NCBI GenBank assembly: GCA_964276145.1
Contig: CAXYDN010000007.1
Coordinates: 310,001-374,000 of the forward strand
Direction: 5' to 3'
DNA length: 64,000 nt
From: SCGC-AAA076-P13 sp964276145
Lineage (GTDB): Bacteria; Pseudomonadota; Gammaproteobacteria; Magnimaribacterales; D2472
Shown: piece by piece, positions 32,479 through 41,237 of the stretch
How the letters are laid out: each line of letters begins with the position of its first letter
Numbering within the stretch: position 1 is the stretch's first letter
Position numbers and translations under genes: made by a program
Notes under the pieces: generated by a model
What the model was told of the DNA's origin: nothing
What the model saw: only the letters and a program-made list of their open reading frames with translations
Databases searched by the model: none

Positions 32479-33312
32479 TTAATGATAATCTTTATGGTAT
32501 TCTCTATATAACAATGCAGATAAAGCGGTGAATATTAGAAAGTAAAATATAACATACCAACCCATTCTTTCTCTTGTGGCTTTCGCGGGTTCACCCACAT
32601 ATACAAGAAAATTGGTAAGATCGTATATAAGGGTATCAAATTCCTCTTTTGTTAATTCGCCAGTGCCCTCTTCAACCTTTAAGTAACCACATTTTTCTTT
32701 AGTTATGGTGTTTCCTGAATCATCTCTTTTTTCACCGCCGTTCTTTGCAAGGACAGGAACATCTTTACAGACAAGCTTTTGGTTGCCTTGAAGTCCAATT
32801 AAAACATTAGGCATAGCAGTTCCAGGATAGACTAAGTTGTTAACACCGTATTGCTTAGATGAGTCTTCATAATACGCTCTTAAATAGCTGTATATCCAAT
32901 CATCGCCCCTAACTCTGCTAACGAGAGTAAGATCTGGAGGAGCCACTCCAAACCATTGAGCAGATTTTTCCTTTGACATTGAGCCTGTCATTAGGTCGCC
33001 TGGCTTTATAGATTTATCAAATACTAAATTTTCAAAAAATAATTCTTCTGGGATTTGAAGATCTGTAGCAACTCTTCCCCATCTTGAATATTGGAGAGAG
33101 TGACAACCATAACAATAATTCAGAAAAGTTGATGCTCCACTTTGAAGTGATGACATATCATTTAGAGAATACTTAAATTCATCGCACTCACCATAGTCTT
33201 TGCAGGGACCTCCCTCTGCAGCAAATAAATTATTTACGCAGAAAATTAATGTTGCAAAAATTATTAGTTCACGAAATTTTGGAATCATTTTAAGATTATA
33301 TTTAATACTCAT
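32479..33312 (-). CDS. petC: Cytochrome c1 of the bc1 complex
   Basis: A 277-residue cytochrome c1 with an N-terminal signal sequence (about 12-31), heme c site CYGCH (67-71), axial Met in PGTAMPNVL, and a C-terminal membrane anchor (about 250-268). It passes electrons from the Rieske protein to soluble cytochrome c in the periplasm. It overlaps petB by 4 bases. Together with PetA and PetB it shows aerobic respiration through a bc1 complex. Confidence 0.96.
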   Translation of the reverse strand: MSIKYNLKMIPKFRELIIFATLIFCVNNLFAAEGGPCKDYGECDEFKYSLNDMSSLQSGASTFLNYCYGCHSLQYSRWGRVATDLQIPEELFFENLVFDKSIKPGDLMTGSMSKEKSAQWFGVAPPDLTLVSRVRGDDWIYSYLRAYYEDSSKQYGVNNLVYPGTAMPNVLIGLQGNQKLVCKDVPVLAKNGGEKRDDSGNTITKEKCGYLKVEEGTGELTKEEFDTLIYDLTNFLVYVGEPAKATRERMGWYVIFYFLIFTALSALLYREYHKDYH

Positions 33313-34526
33313 AAACGCTTTGGTACTTCTTTAGTTTTTTCATATTTAGTATAAAAAGGCATTAGCAAGAAGAATGCAAAATAGATTACTGTACAAATAA
33401 CACTCATAGTTTTTCTAACCTCTGTGACACCCACAGTTCCTAGGTAACCCAATGTTAAAAAACTTATTCCAAAGAAAGCTAGAGCCATTTTACTATAAAC
33501 ACCTTTATATCTTATTGATGCTACCCTGCTTCTGTCTAACCAAGGCACTACAAATAAAATCGCTACTGCCGATCCCATTACTATCAAACCACCCAATTTA
33601 TCAGGGACAGCTCTTAACATTGCATAATACGGTGAGTAATACCAAACTGGGGCTATATGCTCTGGAGTAACAAGTGGATTTGCCTCTTCAAAATTTGCCA
33701 TTTCTATAAAATATCCTCCCCCTTCAGGGAAAAAGAACATAATAATTGCAAAAACTGTCATGAAAACACCTATCCCAACTAAGGCATTTAAAACTTTGTA
33801 CGGAAAAAATGGGACACTGTCTAAAGGAACGCCGTCTTCGTCTAAATATTCTTCTATATCTACACCTTCTGGATTACCAGCTCCAACCTCATGCAATGCA
33901 ACAAGATGTAAAAAAACAAGAGCTATTAAGACTAAAGGCAATGCTACAACATGGAGGGCAAAAAACCTTGAGACGGTTATACCTGATATATAGTAGTCAC
34001 CTCTAACCCAAAGTTCTAAGGATTCACCTATGTATGGAATAGCTCCAAACAAAGAAATAATTACTTGAGCTCCCCAATATGACATTTGGCCATATGGCAA
34101 AACATAACCAAGAAAACCTTCAGCCATCATTGCTAGATAAATCGCACAACCAAATATCCAGACAAGCTCTTTAGGTTTCTGATAAGACCCATATAATAAG
34201 CCTCTGAACATATGAAGATAAACAACAGCAAAAAACATTGATGCTCCTGTTGTATGCATGTATCTAATGACCCACCCATAATCAACATCTCTCATAATAT
34301 ACTCAATGGAAGAGAAGGCCTCTTCTTCAGTATTTGAATAAGGCATGATTAACCAAATTCCTGAAACAATCTGAATAATTAATACTACTGATGCTAGAGC
34401 TCCAAAGAGATACCAAAAGTTAACTTTCGAAGGAACTGGATGTTTTGACAAATGCCTTTCAAATGTATTTACAATAGGTAATCTACTATTAACCCAACCG
34501 AATAATTTTCCTGCCATCTCACTCAT
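33309..34526 (-). CDS. petB: Cytochrome b of the bc1 complex
   Basis: A 405-residue membrane protein with the eight helices of full-length cytochrome b. The heme-ligand His pairs lie in RYMHTTGASMFFAVVYLHMFR and RFFALHVVALPLVLIALVFLHLVALHE. The Qo-site motif PEHIAPVWYYSPYYAMLRAVP is typical (PEW/PEH loop). It oxidises quinol and pumps protons at the inner membrane. It is 0 bp from petA and overlaps petC by 4 bases. Confidence 0.97.
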   Translation of the reverse strand: MSEMAGKLFGWVNSRLPIVNTFERHLSKHPVPSKVNFWYLFGALASVVLIIQIVSGIWLIMPYSNTEEEAFSSIEYIMRDVDYGWVIRYMHTTGASMFFAVVYLHMFRGLLYGSYQKPKELVWIFGCAIYLAMMAEGFLGYVLPYGQMSYWGAQVIISLFGAIPYIGESLELWVRGDYYISGITVSRFFALHVVALPLVLIALVFLHLVALHEVGAGNPEGVDIEEYLDEDGVPLDSVPFFPYKVLNALVGIGVFMTVFAIIMFFFPEGGGYFIEMANFEEANPLVTPEHIAPVWYYSPYYAMLRAVPDKLGGLIVMGSAVAILFVVPWLDRSRVASIRYKGVYSKMALAFFGISFLTLGYLGTVGVTEVRKTMSVICTVIYFAFFLLMPFYTKYEKTKEVPKRL

Positions 34527-35111
34527 TTAAGCAATTCCTCCGTCTTCTCCAATTGTAAGTATTGATCCTTCAAAAAAATGTGGCGGCACAGGCAAATTAG
34601 TTGGTGCAGGTACGCCTTTATAAACCCTTCCAACCATATCGAACATTGATCCATGGCAAGGACAAAAAAAGCCACCTGCCCATGAAGCATCCCATGGTTT
34701 TGGTTCTACTTCTGGATGGTACTTAGGCGAGCAACCTAGATGAGTACAAACTCCAGCAATAACAGTATATTCTGAGCTCTTAGATCTAGTGGGATTTATC
34801 CCTCTGTATGGCTCCTCTATCTGGTTAGAATCAGGATCAGCTAATTTAGGTAAAGTTGATTCTAAACTTTGCAAACTTTCTTTTGTGTGTCTAATAATAA
34901 ATACAGGCTGCTTTCTCCATGCAACTTGTATTTGTTGGCCATATTGCATCTTTGAAACATCTAATTTGACAGATGCACCAGCTGCTTTGGCTTTTGCGCT
35001 TGGGTTCCATGCTGCAATAAATGGAGTTGCTGCAAATGGAATGCCTGATAGGCCAACTGCGCTTGTTAAACCTATTAAAACCTTTCTTCTTGTATTGTCT
35101 TTTTCTTGCAT
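34527..35111 (-). CDS. petA: Rieske iron-sulfur subunit of the bc1 complex
   Basis: A 194-residue Rieske protein. A twin-arginine motif TRRKVLIGL (7-15) precedes the single membrane helix, as expected for Tat export of a folded cluster. The cluster ligands are in CTHLGC and CPCHGSMFD. First gene of petABC. An extended -10 promoter is seen 44 bp upstream, after rpsI, so the bc1 genes may have their own promoter besides read-through from the ribosomal genes. Confidence 0.97.
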   Translation of the reverse strand: MQEKDNTRRKVLIGLTSAVGLSGIPFAATPFIAAWNPSAKAKAAGASVKLDVSKMQYGQQIQVAWRKQPVFIIRHTKESLQSLESTLPKLADPDSNQIEEPYRGINPTRSKSSEYTVIAGVCTHLGCSPKYHPEVEPKPWDASWAGGFFCPCHGSMFDMVGRVYKGVPAPTNLPVPPHFFEGSILTIGEDGGIA

Positions 35112-35154
35112 TAGACCTTTGTGTGCTTAGTTTATACTAATAAAAAACTAGCGA

Positions 35155-35163
35155 ATTATACCA
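35155..35163 (-). promoter_or_regulatory. Extended -10 promoter of petABC
   Basis: TGGTATAAT on the minus strand (TGn plus a consensus TATAAT) lies in the 81-bp rpsI-petA gap. The -35 region is only a T run, which an extended -10 can compensate. It gives a leader of about 37 bases. Confidence 0.6.
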
Positions 35164-35192
35164 CTAATTTTGTAGAAAAAATTTGAAAAAAA

Positions 35193-35585
35193 TTAACGTT
35201 TTGAAAACTGCTTACTTTTTCTTGCTTTAACTAGGCCGGGTTTCTTTCTTTCAACTTTTCTTGGATCTCTAGTTAATAAACCTGCTTTTTTTAGTTGAGG
35301 TCTTAGCTCCTCATCATATGAAATTAAAGCACGCGAAATACCATGTCTTATAGCGCCAGCTTGTCCAAAGCTACCACCACCTTTAACCTTAATATTAATA
35401 TCTAGTTTATCTGAAAGTTCAGTCATCTCTAAAGGCTGCATAACCAACATTTGAGCAACTTTTCTACCGAAGTAAACGTCTAGTTGTTTATCATTAACTG
35501 TTATATTTCCTTTCCCTGAAGAAAGATAAATTCTAGCTGATGAAGTTTTTCTTCTGCCAGTCGCATAATGAGTTTCAGTTGTCAT
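35193..35585 (-). CDS. rpsI: 30S ribosomal protein S9
   Basis: A 130-residue S9 with the N-terminal YATGRRKTSSARIYLSSGKG, GGGSFGQAGAIRHGISRAL and the basic C-terminal tail RDPRKVERKKPGLVKARKSKQFSKR that reaches the P-site tRNA. I chose the ATG at 35585, which overlaps the rplM stop by 4 bases (ATGA); an in-frame ATG at 35600 would add five residues unlike the family. Confidence 0.97.
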   Translation of the reverse strand: MTTETHYATGRRKTSSARIYLSSGKGNITVNDKQLDVYFGRKVAQMLVMQPLEMTELSDKLDINIKVKGGGSFGQAGAIRHGISRALISYDEELRPQLKKAGLLTRDPRKVERKKPGLVKARKSKQFSKR

Positions 35586-36016
35586 ACCGTTGGATTCCAT
35601 TCAATTGGTTGTTGAGATTCGTGATCATGAATAGGCCCGCTAAAGACCTTAAGCTTTTTAATCATAGATTTACCAAGTTTATTTTTTGGTAACATTCCTT
35701 TGACAGCTTCTTCTATAATTCTTTCAGGAAACTTTTCATTCATTTCTCTAAAAGTTTTAGTCTTTAAACCGCCTGGATATAGGGAATGTGAGTAATATTT
35801 TTTATCAGTAAACTTTGCACCAGTTACTTTAATTTTTTCTGCATTGATAACAACTACGTAATCACCACCATCAGTATGTGGTGTAAAAGTTGGTTTATCT
35901 TTACCTCTAATTCTATCAGCAATTTTTGTACTCAATCTTCCTAAAACCTTATCGGAAGCATCAACCACATACCATTGTCTTTCTATATTTTCTTTCTTAA
36001 GTGAGAACGTTTTCAT
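35582..36016 (-). CDS. rplM: 50S ribosomal protein L13
   Basis: A 144-residue L13: MKTFSLKKENIERQWYVVDASDKVLGRLSTKIA matches the family start, so the ATG at 36016 is preferred over that at 36022. GDYVVVINAEKIKVTG, KYYSHSLYPGGLK and VKGMLPKNKLGKSMIKKLKVF are diagnostic. It is coupled to rpsI by a 4-base overlap and follows zapE by 71 bp. Confidence 0.97.
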   Translation of the reverse strand: MKTFSLKKENIERQWYVVDASDKVLGRLSTKIADRIRGKDKPTFTPHTDGGDYVVVINAEKIKVTGAKFTDKKYYSHSLYPGGLKTKTFREMNEKFPERIIEEAVKGMLPKNKLGKSMIKKLKVFSGPIHDHESQQPIEWNPTV

Positions 36017-36087
36017 AATCATATTTTTGTAAGATGCGAATATTAATGTTTACTACAAAAATTAGCAATATTTTAGTGCATAATTCT

Positions 36088-37125
36088 TCAAATTAAATAC
36101 TCTGAAGTTTGCATTTCAATTAGCCTGCTTTGGCACCTATTCCACAAAATTTCTAATTTAATACCTGTGTATAGCTTTTCATGATCAAAGTCATTAAAAA
36201 AGAATTTAATTTTTGTTTTGTCTCTATAGCAAATATCTATAAAGGATATGAATCTTCTAATGATATCTGCTGAGTTATCATCGCAATATATAAATTCATT
36301 TAAAAAAATCCATTCAACGTTTTTTGAGATTTCTATATAGTCCTTAGATCCATTAGGCTCCCTAAAAAAATCACTGAAAGATATCCATAAGAAGTCTTTT
36401 GAAACGGCTTTACAAGTAAATTCTCGAGAATTAATGTTGAAATTTTTTTTTGTAAAATCTTTATTTTCAAAATTTTTTTTAATAATTGATAAAATATCTT
36501 CATCTTTAAACAATCGATTGGGATGTTGCTGATTAATATTGGCAATATTTCTTGTTCTGTAATCTACTATTCCATCTAGTTTATGAACATTTAAATACTG
36601 TTGCATAGTCTTTATAGTCTGGATAAATTTTTGCCTTTGAAGACCGTCTTTATACAAATCATTTGGATGTGCATTAGATGTTATATATAAAACCACATCT
36701 AATTGGATTAATTGGTTCAGCAAGTTTCCTATAATCATTGCATCAGCAACATCCTCGACTTGGAACTCATCAATAAAAATTATTTGATATTTTTTGCTTA
36801 AAGATTTAGCTATGAAGTCTATAGGATTGCTTTTACCAGATAATTCAGCTAATTCGTTATGAATATTTTGCATGAAATCTATATAGTGAAATATAGCTTT
36901 ACTATGTTTCAATTGATTTATAAAAGATTTAGCTATAAGCGTTTTGCCCCTGCCTACTTCTCCCCAAATATAAAAACTTGTCTTATCTAATTTACTTTTT
37001 TTAAATTTATTTATGAAACTTTTTTCTTGCGGGACAGCTTCAATCATTTTTTGAATTAAATTAGATTGTGCTAAATCTATTTCAATTCCTTGGTTTTTTA
37101 AATTATCGATGATATTTTGAATCAT
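36088..37125 (-). CDS. zapE: Cell division ATPase ZapE (AFG1-like)
   Basis: A 345-residue AFG1-family ATPase with Walker A WGEVGRGKTLIAKSF (about 53-67) and Walker B IIFIDEFQVEDVADAMI, then YITSNAHPNDLYKDGLQR, all typical of ZapE. ZapE associates with the Z ring in E. coli. The position upstream of rplM-rpsI is conserved. Its ATG is just 7 bp from that of the divergent degS-like gene, and neither has a Shine-Dalgarno, so both promoters must lie inside the opposite coding sequences or the transcripts are leaderless. Confidence 0.93.
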   Translation of the reverse strand: MIQNIIDNLKNQGIEIDLAQSNLIQKMIEAVPQEKSFINKFKKSKLDKTSFYIWGEVGRGKTLIAKSFINQLKHSKAIFHYIDFMQNIHNELAELSGKSNPIDFIAKSLSKKYQIIFIDEFQVEDVADAMIIGNLLNQLIQLDVVLYITSNAHPNDLYKDGLQRQKFIQTIKTMQQYLNVHKLDGIVDYRTRNIANINQQHPNRLFKDEDILSIIKKNFENKDFTKKNFNINSREFTCKAVSKDFLWISFSDFFREPNGSKDYIEISKNVEWIFLNEFIYCDDNSADIIRRFISFIDICYRDKTKIKFFFNDFDHEKLYTGIKLEILWNRCQSRLIEMQTSEYLI

Positions 37126-37132
37126 TAATATT

Positions 37133-38125
37133 ATGAATTTTATACAAAGAACTAAAATAAACTATTTACTAGTTATTTCAATAACAATATTTTTATCATG
37201 GATATTTTTATCTAATGATAAAAATAGATTTGTTTCTGCTGCCCATAATTCTATTGAGTCTGTTGTGACCATATACTCCTATAATAACAATAGAAACTAT
37301 GCAAATAATAATATTGGTTCCGGGGTAGTTTTTTCTAAAGATGGTTATATTGTTACAAACTTTCACATCATTTCTGGAAATAAATTTATTAAAATTAAAT
37401 TAAATGATGGCCAAGAGTTTGATGCAAAAATTATTGGTAGTGATGCTAATGCAGATATTGCGGTATTAAAAATACAATCAAATGAAGAATTAAAGCCTAT
37501 CAATATTTCTGATAGTAGTGATCTTAAGGTTGGAGATAAAGTGCTAGCAATAGGAAATCCTTATGGAATTGGTATTTCTGTTTCTAGTGGAATAATTAGT
37601 GCTACCGGCAGGGATTATGGCAACCCCTATCTTGAGCTCATTCAGACAGATGCAGCAATCAATCCTGGTAATTCAGGTGGAGCATTAATCAATGAAAATG
37701 GTAATTTAATTGGTATAAATACAAAAATATTTTCTAGGACTGGAGGATTTCAAGGTCTTGGATTTGCAATACCATCAAATAATATTGTTCAAATAGCTTC
37801 TGAACTAATTCAATTCGGAAAAATAAGATCTGGCTGGATTGGTAACTTTAGAGTAAGTCCTATTAGATTAAATATAAAAAATAATTTAATTAATGGTCTA
37901 AGAATAGTTGAGATTGATAATTATGGGCCTTTATTTGAAAAAGGTATCGGTGTAAACGACATAATAATTAGTATTAATGGTGGCAAAGGTGATTGGAAAA
38001 ATTTAACCTCCTCGTTAAAATTTGCCAGTCTTGGAAATAATATTATTTTTGAGATTTTAACTATTGACAACAAGTACAAAACAATTGAGATAAAATCAAG
38101 TGAGATAAAAGAATTAACTGGGTAA
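37133..38125 (+). CDS. degS: DegS-like membrane-anchored trypsin-type protease
   Basis: A 330-residue HtrA-family protease with a single N-terminal membrane anchor (about 9-27) rather than a cleaved signal. The catalytic triad is His78 (VTNFHII), Asp108 (NADIAVLKI) and Ser181 (NPGNSGGAL). One PDZ domain follows (about 225-325), which is the DegS layout; DegP and DegQ have two. DegS cleaves RseA to release sigma-E in response to unfolded outer-membrane proteins; neither rseA nor rpoE is in this window. Its end overlaps the convergent murA end by 12 bp. Confidence 0.9.
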   Translation: MNFIQRTKINYLLVISITIFLSWIFLSNDKNRFVSAAHNSIESVVTIYSYNNNRNYANNNIGSGVVFSKDGYIVTNFHIISGNKFIKIKLNDGQEFDAKIIGSDANADIAVLKIQSNEELKPINISDSSDLKVGDKVLAIGNPYGIGISVSSGIISATGRDYGNPYLELIQTDAAINPGNSGGALINENGNLIGINTKIFSRTGGFQGLGFAIPSNNIVQIASELIQFGKIRSGWIGNFRVSPIRLNIKNNLINGLRIVEIDNYGPLFEKGIGVNDIIISINGGKGDWKNLTSSLKFASLGNNIIFEILTIDNKYKTIEIKSSEIKELTG

Positions 38126-39373
38126 CCTAGTTATATTTGCTCCGAGGTAATTTAATTTTTCTTCAATTCTCTCGTATCCTCTATCTATATGATAAATTCT
38201 ATCAACCTTTGTTTGCCCCTTTGCACATAAACCAGCTAAGATTAGACTCGCTGACGCTCTTAAATCGGTTGCCATAACTTCAGCTCCATATAACGAGTCT
38301 ACGCCATTAATAATAGCCTGATTTCCATTAATTTGTATGTCACATCCCATGCGGTTTAGTTCCTGAACATGCATAAATCTATTTTCAAAAACAGTTTCGT
38401 AAATATTGGATACGCCATCAGAAATAGCATTAATAACAGAGAATTGAGCTTGCATATCTGTAGGAAATTCTGGGAATGGCGCTGTTGTAATATCTACAGG
38501 CTTTGGCTTCTTTTGATTCATTGAAAGAGATATCGAATTTTTTGTGGTAACTATTTCTGCTCCAGTTTCTTTTAACTTATGTAGAACTTTATTAAGTCTT
38601 TCGGGGTTAATACCGTTAATTGTTATTTCTCCACCAGTTACAACTGCAGCAACTAAATAAGTTCCTGCTTCAATTCTATCTGCTGGAATATTGAATTCAG
38701 TTCCATGCAAATCTCTTACACCCTCAATAGTAATTTCATCTGTTCCAGCACCTGTAATTTTTGCGCCCATTTTATTTAAAAGTTCAGCAAGATCAATAAT
38801 TTCAGGCTCTTTAGCAACATTTGTAAGCGTTGTTGTGCCCTCTGCAAGACAGGCAGCCATCATTATATTTTCAGTACCAGTTACAGTTACGCCATCAAAT
38901 TTAATTTTTGTTCCAACCAATTTGTCTGCATTTGCTTCTATATATCCATTTCTTAATGAGATTGATGCTCCAAGTTGTTCAAGGGCATCTAAATGAAAAT
39001 TGACAGGTCGACTCCCAATAGCACAACCACCAGGCAAAGCTATTTTTGCACTACCATACCTTGCAACAAGTGGTCCTAGAACTAAGATAGAAGCCCTCAT
39101 AGTTTTGACCAACTCATATCTTGCTTCTTTTTCAGTAAGGTTGTTTGATGTTATTGTGAAATCCATATTTTCGTTGAGCTGTATTTCTGCGCCCATAGAA
39201 CCAAGAAGCTCAAACATTGTAGTAATATCTTGCAAGTAAGGTAAATTTTTTAGAACGATACTTTCATTTGATAATATCGTTGCAGCAATCATTGGGAGTG
39301 CTGCATTTTTAGCACCAGAGCAGGATATGGTCCCACCCAATGAACCGCCTCCATTAATCAATAATTTTTCCAT
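38114..39373 (-). CDS. murA: UDP-N-acetylglucosamine 1-carboxyvinyltransferase
   Basis: A 419-residue MurA, first committed step of peptidoglycan synthesis. The PEP-binding and fosfomycin-target Cys is in LPGGCAIGSRPVNFHL (near 115); GAKNAALPMIAA at the N-terminus, DRIEAGTYLVAA and FPTDMQAQF are conserved. It starts 1 base after the ibaG stop, keeping the mlaC-ibaG-murA order. Confidence 0.98.
   Translation of the reverse strand: MEKLLINGGGSLGGTISCSGAKNAALPMIAATILSNESIVLKNLPYLQDITTMFELLGSMGAEIQLNENMDFTITSNNLTEKEARYELVKTMRASILVLGPLVARYGSAKIALPGGCAIGSRPVNFHLDALEQLGASISLRNGYIEANADKLVGTKIKFDGVTVTGTENIMMAACLAEGTTTLTNVAKEPEIIDLAELLNKMGAKITGAGTDEITIEGVRDLHGTEFNIPADRIEAGTYLVAAVVTGGEITINGINPERLNKVLHKLKETGAEIVTTKNSISLSMNQKKPKPVDITTAPFPEFPTDMQAQFSVINAISDGVSNIYETVFENRFMHVQELNRMGCDIQINGNQAIINGVDSLYGAEVMATDLRASASLILAGLCAKGQTKVDRIYHIDRGYERIEEKLNYLGANITRLPS
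38116..38132. terminator. Candidate bidirectional terminator at the degS/murA overlap
   Basis: A 7-bp stem (AACTGGG with CCTAGTT, one G.U pair) with loop TAA sits on the overlap. The loop is the degS stop codon and the left arm includes part of the murA stop. T-rich sequence follows in both directions. Stability is modest. Confidence 0.45.
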
Positions 39374-39592
39374 TTAATTTACTCTAGTTTCTATGCTTAA
39401 TGCGTGAAGTTCGCCTGATTGAAATTGCTTTTTTAATGGTAATAAAACCATCTTATGTTGTTCTATTAATGAAATATCTTCAAAAGATTTCGATATAACC
39501 AATAATTTGAAGTTACATGAATCTCCTTCAAACACACATTCAGCATCAGCTATCTCACTAGAAATGAGATTTTTTATTAGCTCCTTATCCAC
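39374..39592 (-). CDS. ibaG: BolA-family protein IbaG
   Basis: A 72-residue BolA-like protein with the core DAECVFEGDSCNFKLLVISKSFEDISLIEQHKMVLLPLKKQFQSGELHALSIET. The family usually has VxGDGxHF; here the second residue block is FEGDSCNFK, with Cys in the loop. IbaG binds monothiol glutaredoxin through a [2Fe-2S] cluster and affects acid and envelope phenotypes. It overlaps mlaC by 8 bases. Location next to murA is the basis for IbaG rather than BolA. Confidence 0.9.
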   Translation of the reverse strand: MDKELIKNLISSEIADAECVFEGDSCNFKLLVISKSFEDISLIEQHKMVLLPLKKQFQSGELHALSIETRVN

Positions 39593-40220
39593 TTATTCCA
39601 GCATCCCCAGCATCTGAAACCCATCCTTCTAATGTGTCTTCAATGTCACCACTATTTTTACTTGCTAATGCTTGAAATTGATTTCTAAATGTTAGTCCAA
39701 GATTCACGCCATTAACAATAATGTTAACAATTGACCAACTATTATTTTTATTCTTTCTTAACTTGTAAGAGATTGGATACTTGCTACTTCCAGTATTAAG
39801 GACTTGCTGCACTTCAATATTTTTAATATCTTCAATTGATATTGGAGTCTTAGGAAATAAGGTAATTATATTTTGATTCTCCCACTGAGCTAAGGTTTCT
39901 GCATATGTATCTAATAAAGAATCTTTGAAAATATCTACAAAATCTGCTCTTTGCTTCTCTGTTGCAGCCCTATAATACTTTCTGCCCATTACAGTTCCTG
40001 CAACTAATCTAAAATCGATCATAGGCTCAAAGATATCTTTAATTTTTTGTTCATATTGTTCTCTATCTTCTATAAATAATGCCTTATTTTCTATCAAAAC
40101 AGTAACCATTAACTGGGCATTATCATCAATAAAAATATGGGGGTCACTTTCTGATATAAGCGGCATAGTGCAAAGCAAAAATATAATTGAAAATAAAAAA
40201 TTTTTTATAACTGCAAACAT
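39585..40220 (-). CDS. mlaC: MlaC, periplasmic phospholipid-transport protein
   Basis: About 211 residues from the ATG at 40220 with a signal peptide (MFAVIKNFLFSIIFLLCTMP...). An in-frame GTG at 40274 would place the hydrophobic stretch too far in and abut kdsD. The mature part has the Tol_Tol_Ttg2 pattern: FEPMIDFRLVAGTVMGRKYYRAATEKQRADFVDIF, then YKLR...WSIVNIIVNGVNLGLTFRNQF. MlaC shuttles phospholipids between the MlaA and MlaFEDB complexes. mlaF, mlaE, mlaD and mlaB are absent here; kdsD stands where they should begin. Confidence 0.92.
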   Translation of the reverse strand: MFAVIKNFLFSIIFLLCTMPLISESDPHIFIDDNAQLMVTVLIENKALFIEDREQYEQKIKDIFEPMIDFRLVAGTVMGRKYYRAATEKQRADFVDIFKDSLLDTYAETLAQWENQNIITLFPKTPISIEDIKNIEVQQVLNTGSSKYPISYKLRKNKNNSWSIVNIIVNGVNLGLTFRNQFQALASKNSGDIEDTLEGWVSDAGDAGISG

Positions 40221-40248
40221 TGGTCTATTATAGCATTTAGAAGATAAT
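40220..40248 (+). promoter_or_regulatory. Predicted kdsD promoter
   Basis: TTGGTC (40220-40225) and GATAAT (40243-40248) are spaced 17 bp in the 54-bp mlaC/kdsD gap and would start transcription about 20 bases before kdsD. The -10 match is moderate. Confidence 0.5.
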
Positions 40249-40274
40249 AAAAATCGAGTAATTCTATCAAACAC

Positions 40275-41237
40275 ATGAAAAAATTTAATTACATAGGCTC
40301 TGCTAAAAAAACATTTAAAATTGAATCAGAAGCCATTAACAACTTATCAAAACAAATAGACAAAGACTTTGTTTCTTTATGTAATGCAATCAGATTAAAC
40401 GAGGGTAAATTTATTATAATGGGAGTTGGTAAATCTGGTCATATTGGACAAAAAATCTCTGCTACTCTTTCAAGTACTGGCACAGGATCGATTTTTATTC
40501 ATCCAACTGAGGCTGCACATGGTGACCTAGGTCTAATTGGAAAAAAAGATATTGTACTTTTAATATCTAATTCCGGAGAAACGGATGAAATTATAAATAT
40601 TTTGCCATCATTAAAAAGATTAACAAAAAAAATAACGTCTTTAACAGGTAGTAAAAAATCAACAATTGCAAAAGCGTCAGATATTGCAATTGTAATTAAA
40701 TCAAAAGAGGCATGCCCTTTAGATCTTGCTCCAACCTCGTCTACAACTGCTGCTTTAGCTTTTGGAGACGCTTTAGCTATTGCTTTATTGGAATCAAAAG
40801 GTTTTACAAAAAAAGATTTTGCTTCTTCGCATCCAGCTGGAAAACTAGGAAAAAAATTAATTACTCAAGTTAAACACATAATGCATTCGGGAAATAATAT
40901 CCCAAAAGTAAGTATTAATACTTTGCTTTCTGACGCTCTTATTGAAATGACTGAAAAAAGTCTTGGAATTACTCTTGTAAAAAATCGTTCGAAAGTTGTT
41001 GGAATTTTTACTGATGGAGACTTAAGAAGATGTCTCAATCAAAAGATAGACATAAACTCAACCTTAATTAAGAATGTTATGACCAAAAAGTTTATTACTA
41101 TTGAGGATGAAGCTTTAGCAATTGATGCTGCTGAAATTATGGAAAAGAATAAAATTTTTACATTAGCAGTAATGAAAAAAGATAAAAATGTTGGAGTTAT
41201 TGCAATGCATGATTTAATTCAAGCACGGATTTTATAG
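40275..41237 (+). CDS. kdsD: Arabinose-5-phosphate isomerase
   Basis: A 320-residue sugar isomerase. The SIS domain (about 30-170) has GVGKSGHIGQKISATLSSTG, HGDLGLIGKKDIVLLISNSGET and SHPAGKLGKKL; a pair of CBS domains fills the C-terminal third. It turns ribulose 5-phosphate into arabinose 5-phosphate for KdsA. It begins a rightward run kdsD-lptA-lptB-rpoN. kdsC and lptC, which normally lie between kdsD and lptA, are missing: lptA starts on the very next base after the stop. Confidence 0.96.
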   Translation: MKKFNYIGSAKKTFKIESEAINNLSKQIDKDFVSLCNAIRLNEGKFIIMGVGKSGHIGQKISATLSSTGTGSIFIHPTEAAHGDLGLIGKKDIVLLISNSGETDEIINILPSLKRLTKKITSLTGSKKSTIAKASDIAIVIKSKEACPLDLAPTSSTTAALAFGDALAIALLESKGFTKKDFASSHPAGKLGKKLITQVKHIMHSGNNIPKVSINTLLSDALIEMTEKSLGITLVKNRSKVVGIFTDGDLRRCLNQKIDINSTLIKNVMTKKFITIEDEALAIDAAEIMEKNKIFTLAVMKKDKNVGVIAMHDLIQARIL

